A stretch of DNA of 64,000 nt. It comes from Streptococcus sp. 29887 (GTDB taxonomy: Bacteria; Bacillota; Bacilli; Lactobacillales; Streptococcaceae). The notes beneath the pieces are model-generated. The model ran no database searches. It was not told where the DNA came from and was given only the letters and a program-made list of their open reading frames with translations. The stretch is from assembly GCF_032595075.1 (NCBI RefSeq), contig NZ_CP118735.1, positions 1,454,001-1,518,000 of the forward strand. Direction: 5' to 3'. Shown piece after piece: positions 18,714 to 28,900 of the stretch. The stretch's first letter is position 1. Every line of letters begins with the position of its first letter. Both the position numbers and the translations under genes were made by a program.

Positions 18714-19752
18714 ACAAATCAAAATCCTCTTTCAACTTATCAATCACCTGTTGGAGCAGGTCGCGATTGACACTGTATTTGACATCGCTATTTTTTGTAT
18801 TGAAGAGAAGTAAGTCACCGTTAATCAGCTTTTGGGTGTGGAAGGATACGGCTGCCCCTGTGATATTCAGTCGCTCTGCTATGTCCTTGCTCTTGGCATG
18901 GGGCTTGGTCAGCTCCACCAAGACCTGATAACGCGTACTATCGCTGATGACTTTAAGAGCCCTTGTCAAATCATCCAGATCCAGCTCGTCATTTGACAGC
19001 ATCATCTGATCAATTCGACAGGAAGCTAAAAGAGCGACTTTCATATAGTCAAATTGTTCATTGCCATAATAAGCAAACCAATAATTCCAGGGACTGAGAA
19101 CGAAGAATTGAGCATTTTCAACACCCAGAGTATCTAAGCTGGTCATGGCTAACTGCTTGGATTCTCTGTAGAGTTTTTCAATGTCAAAATCTCTGGCAAA
19201 GGCGTCCCTCTCGGTCCTTGCCTGTTCAAAATATGGCTGATAGATTGGGAGTAGCTTGTTCAGGAGATGGACAGACCGCTGAACTGTTTCTAAAGGATTG
19301 CGAATAGCCAGTGACCAGTACCACTTATCTGCCGGCTTTTTATCCGTTTTTTCCAAAAGTTCCATGAGGCTGAGGGTCTTCTCACGATGTCCGTCATTTT
19401 CAGACGCTAGCATGGTTCGCATGGCATCTTCTACCTCTTCTTGCGATAAGGCCAAGATCAGCTGACAAGCCTCCTCGACTGTCTTTGGATCCTGCCCATC
19501 ATTCAAGATATAGAAATAAAGACTATGCAAAATGTTAAAAATATGTCCCCAGACAAAGACTTGATTGACTTCCTGACGAAAATCTGCCAACTTTTCTTCA
19601 ATCTCATCACGAATGTCCAAGGCATCTTTGAGAATGTCTTTTTCTTTCTGTGAAAAATCCGCCTCAATCGGTTCCTCACGTTCTCTAACAATTAAAGGAA
19701 TAAAGAATTTTTCAACAATTTCGCTTCTATAATCTCGGTAATCTAATTTCAT
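18712..19752 (-). CDS. ArsR-type winged-helix transcriptional regulator
   Basis: 346 residues from MKLDYRDYRS; a second ATG at 19758 is too close to the AGAAAG site to be preferred. The first ~250 residues form an acidic helical domain I do not recognise. Residues near the C-terminus read ISDSTRYQVLVELTKPHAKSKDIAERLNITGAAVSFHTQKLI, a clear ArsR/HTH_20 DNA-binding domain. It begins 11 nt after the MFS gene stop, so the pair is one operon. I infer that it controls its own promoter through the palindromes at 21054-21146. The signal sensed is unknown. Confidence 0.85.
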   Translation of the reverse strand: MKLDYRDYRSEIVEKFFIPLIVREREEPIEADFSQKEKDILKDALDIRDEIEEKLADFRQEVNQVFVWGHIFNILHSLYFYILNDGQDPKTVEEACQLILALSQEEVEDAMRTMLASENDGHREKTLSLMELLEKTDKKPADKWYWSLAIRNPLETVQRSVHLLNKLLPIYQPYFEQARTERDAFARDFDIEKLYRESKQLAMTSLDTLGVENAQFFVLSPWNYWFAYYGNEQFDYMKVALLASCRIDQMMLSNDELDLDDLTRALKVISDSTRYQVLVELTKPHAKSKDIAERLNITGAAVSFHTQKLINGDLLLFNTKNSDVKYSVNRDLLQQVIDKLKEDFDL

Positions 19753-19763
19753 ACGCATACTTT

Positions 19764-21032
19764 CTAAGCTTGAACTACTTCGTTATTTGATTTACGACCT
19801 GTAAGAATAGTATAGCTTACTAGTCCCACAGAAAGCAAGAGGAAGATGAGGGAAATATTTGTCGCAGAAAGCACCGTCACCATAAGGGCAACCAAGGCTT
19901 GACCACCTACCATACCAATCTGACAGAAACTGTCAATCCCACCACCGACAGTCGCCAATTTATCTTCTGGCAATTCATTGACAACCAAGGCATTCATTTT
20001 GGGATTGAAAATACCCAAAGTAACTGCCGTTACAAAGATCACTGCAAGTACCACATAGATGTTGTGAAGAAAGAAACCTGAGAAAATCAAGATTGGCATC
20101 AATGTAGAGAATTTGAGGAGATTGATTAAGCTGACATTTTTGAACAAAGCCATACCGATGCTTGACCCCAAGATACTACCAACTGAGAAGAGAATAGAAA
20201 CCAAAGCAACGGTTGTTCCTGCATTGACAATCACAAAGTCTGAGAACTCCTTCATATTTAGAATAACTAATGGTGAAAGTGCGGTAAAAATGGCATTCAG
20301 GCTGGCAATAGTAATAATTGACGCTTTGAGAACAGGAATATTCTGCACGGCTTGGTAGGAATCTTTGATACTCTGTCCAATTCCTTTGACAATACCAGCT
20401 TCAGTTTCCACTTGCTCAGCTTGCTGGATAGGATTTTCCTTCAGTAGTTTGGCAAGAGCTGGACGGAGGGTTGCCATGATGGCAAGACTGACCAAGAAGG
20501 TTCCTGCATTGAAGAAGGCGAGATTCTGGTAAGACATAAAGCCGATGAGAATGGCACCGCTAGCTTGGAAGGCGATTTGCAAAAGTGATCTCACTGTCAT
20601 CTTGAAGGCCATTGCGCTTTCGCGGTCTTCCGCTGCTACAACCCGCAAGCTGACTGGCATATAAAGGCCATTTTCGTATTGACCAGCCAGGTCAGACAGG
20701 AAGTTGATGACGCAGACCACCGCTACAACCCAGAGGGCTGGTGCAAATCCCATCAAGAAGCCAACAAAGGCATAGAGAACGACACGAACCAGCAGGGTTG
20801 CAAGAATGGTATCCAATTTATTTTTGGTCTTGTCTGCCCAAATCCCGATAAAGAGGCCAGCCAAAATCGGCAAGGTTTCAGATGCGGTAATCATAGCCAA
20901 GGCAAACTTGGTATCTGGAAGTAGCAAGACATAGTTCATCAAGGCTAGATAGTAAAGTGTGTCACCAAAATTGGAAATCAAATCCGCTACAAAGCTAGAT
21001 AGAAATAATTTATTGTGAATCAACTTTTTCAT
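19764..21032 (-). CDS. MFS transporter
   Basis: 422 residues with about twelve hydrophobic helices. The loop after helix 2 carries GIWADKTKNKLD, a variant of the MFS loop motif. The start at 21032 (MKKLIHNKLF) is chosen over 21050 because AAGGAG lies 6 nt upstream. It resembles drug/metabolite exporters of the MFS_3 kind; the substrate is unknown. Co-transcription with the downstream ArsR-type gene suggests an inducible efflux or uptake pair. Confidence 0.88.
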   Translation of the reverse strand: MKKLIHNKLFLSSFVADLISNFGDTLYYLALMNYVLLLPDTKFALAMITASETLPILAGLFIGIWADKTKNKLDTILATLLVRVVLYAFVGFLMGFAPALWVVAVVCVINFLSDLAGQYENGLYMPVSLRVVAAEDRESAMAFKMTVRSLLQIAFQASGAILIGFMSYQNLAFFNAGTFLVSLAIMATLRPALAKLLKENPIQQAEQVETEAGIVKGIGQSIKDSYQAVQNIPVLKASIITIASLNAIFTALSPLVILNMKEFSDFVIVNAGTTVALVSILFSVGSILGSSIGMALFKNVSLINLLKFSTLMPILIFSGFFLHNIYVVLAVIFVTAVTLGIFNPKMNALVVNELPEDKLATVGGGIDSFCQIGMVGGQALVALMVTVLSATNISLIFLLLSVGLVSYTILTGRKSNNEVVQA

Positions 21033-21053
21033 AAACATCTCCTTAAACATCGA

Positions 21054-21146
21054 TTAAATATTTGTTTAATATTATTTTACACTTTATTTTAATAAAGTCA
21101 ATATTTAATTTTATAAAAATTAAATATTTTTTAAACACTTGTTTAA
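21054..21146 (-). promoter_or_regulatory. Promoter of the MFS-ArsR operon with three palindromes
   Basis: Minus-strand TTGACT (21096-21101), 16-nt spacer, TAAAAT (21074-21079). Flanking palindromes: TTAAATA-tt-TGTTTAA (21054-21069), a 13-bp perfect inverted repeat AATATTTAATTTT / AAAATTAAATATT (21100-21128), and TTAAACA-ct-TGTTTAA (21131-21146). They are likely operators for the ArsR-type protein. Confidence 0.7.
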
Positions 21147-21169
21147 TTTTTCTTCTATCTGACTTTTTC

Positions 21170-21198
21170 TTGACAAGATTAGCACGGTTTGTTATAGT
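21170..21198 (+). promoter_or_regulatory. Strong SigA promoter of the DUF1846 gene
   Basis: TTGACA, 17-nt spacer, TATAGT. The start point would fall near 21205. Confidence 0.8.
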
Positions 21199-21202
21199 AT
21201 TG

Positions 21203-21274
21203 TTCGGGCACCTCTTTTGAGAGGTCGGAGAAAAGGCTCCCTAGTTTTAGGGAGCTATTTTTGTTTTTCCCGAA
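21203..21274 (+). ncRNA. Structured leader (three-way junction with internal terminator) before DUF1846
   Basis: Long-range arms TTCGGG (21203-21208) and CCCGAA (21269-21274) close two hairpins: ACCTCT-tttg-AGAGGT and the 8-bp GCTCCCTA-gttt-TAGGGAGC. The latter is followed by TATTTTTGTTTTT, which makes it a textbook terminator. A competing GGAG/CTCC pairing would break the terminator stem. It could be a riboswitch-like attenuator or a ~65-nt small RNA. I do not recognise the class. Confidence 0.6.
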
Positions 21275-21303
21275 ATTTAATACATCATCGGAGGACTTAT
21301 TGG

Positions 21304-22791
21304 ATGAAAAAAATCGCATTTGATTCAACTAAATATTTGAATTTGCAACGTGATCACATTTTAGAGCGTATTGCCCAGTTTGAAGGCAAGCTCTATATGG
21401 AATTTGGCGGAAAAATGTTGGAAGATTTCCACGCGGCCCGTGTTTTGCCAGGCTATGAACCAGATAATAAAATCAAACTCCTCCAAGAGTTAAAAGACCA
21501 AGTAGAAATCGTCATCGCCATCAATGCGAGCAACATTGAACATTCTAAGGCACGTGGTGACTTGGGTATTTCTTATGACCAAGAAGTCTTCCGTTTGATT
21601 GACACCTTCAATGATATTGATATTTATGTTGGTTCTGTCGTCATTACCCAATACCGCAACCAACCAGCCGCAGATGCCTTCCGCAAACAGTTGGAAAAAC
21701 ATGGCATCAAATCCTATCTCCACTACCCAATCAAGGGCTATCCTTCTGATATCGACCACATCATTTCACCAGAAGGCATGGGCAAAAACGACTACATTGA
21801 AACCAGTCGCAACCTCGTCGTTGTCACCGCACCTGGACCTGGTTCAGGTAAATTGGCGACCTGTATCTCCCAGCTCTACCATGACCAGTTAAATGGCATA
21901 ACATCAGGCTATGCCAAGTTTGAAACCTTCCCAGTGTGGAACTTACCACTCCACCACCCAGTCAACTTGGCCTATGAAGCAGCAACTGCCGACCTGGACG
22001 ACCTCAACATGATTGACCCCTTCCATCTTCAAACTTACGGCAAAACTGCGGTCAACTACAACCGTGACATCGAGGTCTTCCCTGTCCTTAACAGAACATT
22101 TGAACGCATTTTGAACAAATCACCTTATGCTTCACCAACGGACATGGGGGTCAACATGGTGGGCTATTCTATCGTAGATGAAGAAGCTGCGATCGAAGCA
22201 TCTAAGCAAGAAATTATCCGCCGCTACTATCAGACACTCGTTGATTTCAAAGCGGAGCGGGTGGGCGAGCAAGCAGTTAAAAAGATTGAGCTCCTCATGA
22301 ACGAGGTAGGCGTGACACCTGCTGACCGTAAGGTTGTTATCGCTGCGCGCGAAAAAGCAGAGCTAACTTCAAGCCCTGCCCTTGCTATTCAGTTGCCAAA
22401 TGGTGAGATTGTCACAGGTAAGACCTCTGACCTCCTCAAGCCAACTGCAACTGTCCTTCTCAATGCCATCAAGCAAATCGCTAAAATCGATGACGAAACC
22501 CTTCTCATCGAACCAAACTACATCCGTCCAATTCAAGAATTGAAGGCAGATTATCTGGATAAAAACAATACTCGTTTGGATGCAAGCGAAATCCTAAACG
22601 CCCTTGCCATCACTGCACAAGATAGCCCTATCGCTGCGCAAGCTATGAAGGAATTGGGACAATTAAACGGTAGCGAAGCCCACTCGACCGTTATCCTATC
22701 TGACGAAGACAAGAGCGTCCTTCGTAAATTAGGCATCAATTTAACCTTTGATCCTATCTATCAGCACAATAAGTTTTATCAGAAGAACTAA
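21304..22791 (+). CDS. DUF1846 family protein
   Basis: 495 residues from [20 protein letters not shown], the conserved N-terminus of DUF1846. The upstream in-frame extension runs through the terminator stem of the leader and is rejected; GGAGG lies 9 nt before the ATG at 21304. Segments [21 protein letters not shown] and [19 protein letters not shown] are conserved in the family. A pneumococcal structure of this family is known, with a P-loop-like segment, but the function remains undefined. It stands alone between its own promoter and a double terminator. Confidence 0.85.
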   Translation: MKKIAFDSTKYLNLQRDHILERIAQFEGKLYMEFGGKMLEDFHAARVLPGYEPDNKIKLLQELKDQVEIVIAINASNIEHSKARGDLGISYDQEVFRLIDTFNDIDIYVGSVVITQYRNQPAADAFRKQLEKHGIKSYLHYPIKGYPSDIDHIISPEGMGKNDYIETSRNLVVVTAPGPGSGKLATCISQLYHDQLNGITSGYAKFETFPVWNLPLHHPVNLAYEAATADLDDLNMIDPFHLQTYGKTAVNYNRDIEVFPVLNRTFERILNKSPYASPTDMGVNMVGYSIVDEEAAIEASKQEIIRRYYQTLVDFKAERVGEQAVKKIELLMNEVGVTPADRKVVIAAREKAELTSSPALAIQLPNGEIVTGKTSDLLKPTATVLLNAIKQIAKIDDETLLIEPNYIRPIQELKADYLDKNNTRLDASEILNALAITAQDSPIAAQAMKELGQLNGSEAHSTVILSDEDKSVLRKLGINLTFDPIYQHNKFYQKN

Positions 22792-22801
22792 AGACAAAAA
22801 T

Positions 22802-22865
22802 AGACTTGCCCCGGCAAGTCTACTAAAAAGGATCCAAAGCCTAAATGACTTTGGATCCTTTTTTC
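22802..22865 (+). terminator. Tandem terminator hairpins after DUF1846
   Basis: First hairpin TAGACTTGCC / GGCAAGTCTA (22801-22822), then AAGGATCCAAAG / CTTTGGATCCTT (22828-22860) with a T tail. The second has A's on its other side and may also serve the convergent adhesin transcript. Confidence 0.85.
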
Positions 22866-22900
22866 AATATACTTTGCGGCTACTTGCAATCTTACAGAGC

Positions 22901-22930
22901 AAAAAAAAAGGAAAGGCGAACCTTTCCTTT
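22901..22930 (-). terminator. Terminator of the giant adhesin gene
   Basis: GGAAAGG-cgaa-CCTTTCC stem, followed on the minus strand by nine Ts. Confidence 0.85.
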
Positions 22931-22974
22931 TCTTCATATTCAAGTCCATTCATCTAACAGAAATAGAATCTTGA

Positions 22975-25900
22975 TTAGCCTTCTTTACGACGACGTTTGC
23001 CAACAAGAGCAAGGGCTGCAACAAGCATTCCTGCACCAAGAACTGCAGCTGATGATGATTCTTCACCAGTATTTGGCAATTGAGCCTTACCAGTCTTAGT
23101 AGGTGTTGCTGGAGCAGATGGCTTAGTTGGAACCTCAGGCGTAGGAGGTGTTGTTGGTTTTTCTACCTTGCGATAGATATGGTAAACATTACCATCACCG
23201 TCTGTCGTTGTTGTTACAATCTCATAGCCTGGGATTGACTTGTTAGGCGTTGTGCCATCTTCTTGTGGTGAGATAACATTGCCTGCTTCGTCTACGAAGT
23301 TTGTCTTAACTTTCTTATAAACGTGAGTGGTGTTACCATCGCCATCTGTCGTAGTCTTAACAAAGACATAACCATCGATTGACTTGTTAGGCGTTGTACC
23401 ATCTTCACTTGGGGAAATTGGTGTACCATTTTCGTCTACGAAGTTTGTCTTAACTTTCTTATAAACGTGAGTGGTATTACCATTTTCGTCTGTCGTAGTC
23501 TTGACAAATACGTAACCATCGATTGACTTGTTAGGCGTTGTGCCATCTTCTTGTGGAGAGATAACATTGCCTGCTTCGTCTACGAAGTTTGTCTTAACTC
23601 TCTTATAAACGTGAGTGGTGTTACCATTTTCGTCTGTCGTAGTCTTAACAAATACGTAACCGTCGATTGACTTGTTCGGTGTTGTGCCATCTTCTTGTGG
23701 TGAGATAACATTGCCTGCTTCGTCTACGAAGTTTGTCTTAACTTTCTTATAAACGTGAGTGGTATTACCATTTTCGTCTGTTGTTGTCTTGACAAATACG
23801 TAACCGTCGATTGACTTGTTAGGCGTTGTGCCATCTTCTTGTGGTGAGATAACATTGCCTGCTTCGTCTACGAAGTTTGTCTTAACTCTCTTATAAACGT
23901 GAGTGGTATTACCATCACCGTCTGTTGTTGTCTTAACAAATACATAACCGTCGATTGACTTGTTAGGCGTTGTGCCATCTTCTTGTGGTGAGATAACATT
24001 GCCTGCTTCGTCTACGAAGTTTGTCTTAACTTTCTTATAAACGTGAGTGGTGTTACCATCACCGTCTGTTGTTGTCTTAACAAATACATAACCGTCGATT
24101 GACTTGTTAGGCGTTGTGCCATCTTCTTGTGGTGAGATAACATTGCCTGCTTCGTCTACGAAGTTTGTCTTAACTTTCTTATAAACGTGAGTGGTGTTAC
24201 CATTTTCGTCTGTTGTTGTCTTGACAAAGACATAACCAGGGATATCCTTGTTCGGTGTTGTGCCATCTTCGGTTGGCTCAATTGGGTCACCATTTTCGTC
24301 TACGAAGTTTGTTGTAACTTTCTTATAAACGTGAGTGGTGTTACCATCACCGTCTGTTGTTGTCTTGACAAATACGTAACCATCGATTGACTTGTTAGGC
24401 GTTGTGCCATCTTCTTGTGGTGAGATAACGTTGCCTTTATCATCAACGAAGTTTGTCTTAACTTTCTTATAAACGTGAGTGGTGTTACCATCGCCATCAG
24501 TTGTTGACTTCTCGTAAACATATCCAGGAATTTCTTTATTTGGCTGGTTACCGTCTGCTGGTGGAGCAATTGGGTCACCGTTCTCATCTACGAATGTTGT
24601 CGTTGGCTTGTTGTAAACATGGATAGTGTTTCCATTTTCGTCGATAGTTGTCTTACCAGTAAATACATAACCATCAATATCTTTGTTTGGTTTTGTACCC
24701 TTGTCTTCTGGTGAGATTTCTTTGCCATCCTTGTCTACATACTTAGTAACTACTTGTTTGTAAACGTGGGTCACATTGCCGTCGCCATCCGTTGTAGATT
24801 TTTCGTAAACATAACCAGGAATTTGAGATGGGTCTTTAATACCGTCTTCTGTAGGTTTCAATGGTGTGCCATTTTCGTCTACATAAGATGTTGTATTATC
24901 GATAACAGTAGGTGTATAAGTAGCCGTCGCTTCTGTACCGTTCTTATCTACACGTTTAACTGTTACACCCTTAGCTACACCTACAAAGTCTTTCTCTGGT
25001 ACAAAGGTTACTGTGCCGTCTGGAGCAACTGTGTATGTACCTTCACCTGGAACTACTTTTTCGGTTGTACCATCTTCAAAGGTAGCTGGAACTGTGTCAT
25101 CCATTGGAACTTCTTCGTGACCTGGCGTGAAGACTGGAGTACCAGTTTGTGTCTTACCACGATAGTCCTTAGATTCTACTGGAGTACCTGTTGGGGTTAC
25201 TGGAGTTACAGTTGGTGTGTAAGTAGCTGTTGCTGGTGTACCGTTCTTATCAACACGTTTAACCGTTACGCCCTTAGCAGTACCTGTGAAGTCTTTCTCT
25301 GGTACAAAGGTTACTGTACCGTTTGGAGCAACTGTGTATGTACCTTCGCCTGGAACAACTTTTTCAGTTGTGCCATCTTCAAAGGTTGCTGGTACTGTTT
25401 CATCAATTGGAACTGTTACAGTTTCATTGTTAACAACAGTTGTGCCGCCTGTGAAGGTTGGTGTACCAGTCTGTGTCTTACCTTGGATATCAGTAGATAC
25501 AGCTGGGGTACCTGTTGGGGTTACTGGAACAACAGTTGGTGTGTAAGTAGCAGTTACTGTCTTACCGTTTTCATCTGTTGCTTGAACAGTCGCTGGTGCG
25601 GCAGTTCCGACAAAGTCTTTGTTTGGTGTGAAGGTTACAAGACCTGTTGCTGGATCAATTGTGTAAGTACCGATAACATTGCCATCTTTGTCCTTAGCAT
25701 CAATTGTTGTTTCATCAACTGGTTTACCGTCTACAACCAACTTAGCTGGATTTGTAGCAGAGATAGTTACCGGAACCGTTTCGTCTTCCGTAAGCTGACC
25801 ATCACCGTTAATATCTACAGAACCACCTGTGAATGTTGGAGTACCTGTTTGAGTAGCACCTTGAACATTGATTGATGTTACACCTTCAGATTCTGGTGTA

Positions 25901-28900
25901 GCTTCTACTACTGTTGGTGTGTACTTAGCTGTTACCTCAGTACCATTCTTATCAACACGTTTAACAGTGACACCTGTACCTGTTCCGACAAAGTCTTTCT
26001 CTGGTACAAAGGTTACTTTACCTTCAGGAGTTACAGTATATGTACCTTCACCTGGAACTACTTTTTCTGTTGTACCATCTTCAAAGGTTGCTGGTACTGT
26101 CTCATCGATCGGAACTTCGTCATGACCTGGGGTAAAGACTGGGGTTCCTTCTTGAGTCTTACCTTGAAGACCTACTGTATTTACAGGAGTACCCTCTGGG
26201 ATTACTGGGGTTACGTTTGGCGTGTAAGTTGCTGTCGCTGGAGTACCGTTCTTATCTACACGTTTAACAGTGACACCTGTACCTGTACCTGTGAAGTCTT
26301 TCTCTGGTACGAAGGTTACTGTGCCGTCTGGAGCAACTGTGTATGTACCTTCACCTGGAACAACTTTTTTGGTTGTACCATCTTCAAAGGTAGCTGGAAC
26401 TGTGTCATCCATTGGTACTTCTTCATGACCTGGTGTGAAGACTGGAGTACCTGACTGTGGCTTACCTTGAATGTCTGTTGTTTCAGCTGGAGTTGCTGTT
26501 GGGGTAACTGGGGTTACTGTTGGGGTGTAAGTTGCTGTCGCTGGAGTACCGTTCTTATCTACACGTTTAACAGTGACACCTGTACCTGTACCTGTGAAAT
26601 CTTTCTCTGGTACGAAGGTTACTGTACCGTCTGGAGCAACTGTGTATGTACCTTCACCTGGAACAACTTTTTTGGTTGTACCATCTTCAAATGTTGCTGG
26701 AACTGTCTCATCAATTGGAACTTCATCATGACCCGGAGTAAAGACTGGGGTACCTGACTGTGTCTTACCTTGAATGTCTGTTGTTTCAGCTGGAGTTGCT
26801 GTTGGGGTTACTGGCGTTACGGTTGGGGTGTAAGTTGTTTCTACACTTGTTCCGTTAGCATCCTTAGCTTGAACCTTAACTGGATCTGCTGTACCTACGA
26901 AGTCTGGGTTTGGTGTAAAGGTAATCACACCTTCGCCATCGATTGTGTAAGTACCAACAACCTTACCATCCTTGGTTGCAGGAACAGATTTAGCCGGTTG
27001 ACCTTTCGCATCCAACAAGGTAATGGTTGACTTATCGATTGGTGCAACTTCGTCACCTTCTGTGAACAAGACAGTCGCATCAGTTGTTTGTGCTTTACCT
27101 TGGATGTCTTCTGTTTCAGCTGGAGTAGCTGTTGGAGTAACTGGGGTTACTGTTGGGGTGTAGGTGGTTTCTACACTTGTTCCGTTAGCATCCTTAGCTT
27201 GAACCTTAACTGGATCTGCTGTACCTACGAAGTCTGGATTTGGAGTGAATGTAATAACACCTTCGCCATCGATTGTGTAAGTACCAACAACCTTACCATC
27301 CTTAGTTGCAGGAACAGTAGTTACTGCCTCACCTTTATCATTCAACAAGGTAATGGTTGAATTGTCAACTGGAACTTCTTCATGACCTGGCGTGAAGAGG
27401 ATCTTCGCATCGGTTGTTTGAGTTTGACCTTGTTTACCAGTTGTTTCAGCCGGTACTGCTTCTGGAGCAACTGGGGTTACTGTTGGTGTGTACTTAGCAT
27501 CGGTTTTAATAGTTGTTGTAGAACCATCATCAGAAGTCAAGGTAGCTGTTTGCACAACTGTTACGCCTGTACCTGTACCTGTGAAGTCTTTTTCTGGTAC
27601 GAAGGTTACTTCACCAGTTTTTGGATCTACAGTGTATGTTCCTTCATTTGGTACGACTTTTTCAAGACTTCCATCTTCAAGAGCATAAGTCTTAGCAGTA
27701 ATGTTTGCACCTGGTGTAATCTCATAGGTTGGTGTACCTGTTTGAGTCTTACCTTGGATATCTTCTGAAGTTGCATCTTTAGAGGTCGTTTCTACTGGAA
27801 GCACTGTTGGTGTGTAAGTGTCAGTATCTGTAACAGTAACTGTGTTTCCTTCTGAATCAACAGCCTGAGCAGTGACCTTAATCGTTACACCTGTACCTTG
27901 ACCAGTGAAGCTTGCAACTGGCACGAATGTTACAACACCTGTGTCAGGATTGATTGTGTATGTACCTTCGTTTTCAACTGTCTTAGTCAACGTACCATCT
28001 TCAAGAGTATAAGCACCTGTTGAAGGGATCACAACTGATTGGTAACCCAAGCTTGTGTTAGTCGGATTGTTCAACGACTTGAACACTTCTGAACCGGCTG
28101 GTGATGTTTGTGTCTTACCTTGGATGTCCTCAGTAGTGCTTGGTACAGATGTCAAACCATAAACAGTTGGTGTGTAAGTTGCTGTATCTGTAATCGCTTG
28201 TGTTGTGCCATCTTCTGCTGTGATAGTAGCTGAGGCAACAACAGTTACAGGAGTTGCTGTACCGACAAAGTCTGCTTCTGGAGTGAAGGTCACTGCACCA
28301 GTAGTTGGATCAAGAGTATAAGAACCTTCACCTGCAACTGTCTTAGTTGTCTGACCATCTTCAAAGGCGTACGTTACCGCTGAAGCATTTGGATTTTCAG
28401 TCAACTTAGAAGTGATTGTATCTGATTGAGTTGCACCTTGTACTGCTGCTGAAACTGCATTTACAGCTTCAAGAGTTGTTGATGTTACGGTTGGTGTGTA
28501 AGTTGCAGATGTCTTAATTTCAGTAGTTGAACCATCATCAGCTGTTAATGTAGCTGTTTGAACAACCGTTACCCCTGTCCCCTCACCTGTAAAGCTTGCA
28601 ACTGGTTTGAAGGTCACTTCACCCGTCGTTGGATTTACTGTGTATGTTCCTTCATTTGGTACGACTTTTTCAAGACTACCATCTTCAAGAGCATAAGTCT
28701 TAGCAGTAATGTTTGCTTCTGGTGAGATTTGGTAGGTTGGTGTTCCTGTTTGTGTTACACCTTGTACATTTTCCGATACCGCATCTTTAGATGATGTTGT
28801 AACAGGAGTTACCTCTGGTGTATAGGTATCCGTATCTGTAACAGTAATTGTGTTACCTTCTGAATCAACAGCCTGAGCAGTTACTTTGATTGTTACGCCC

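Noticed and set aside
21217-21303. N-terminal extension of the DUF1846 protein (29 extra residues)
   Set aside because: The extension is the terminator hairpin of the leader read as codons, and the family begins at MKKIAFDS with GGAGG upstream.
23164-24894. CRISPR array
   Set aside because: Repeats are contiguous 144-bp coding units without unique spacers, in frame with the adhesin.
24187-26757. Long plus-strand open frames opposite the adhesin repeats
   Set aside because: They are antisense shadows of the biased repeat codons, rich in Cys/Trp/Ser, without ribosome sites or plausible folds.
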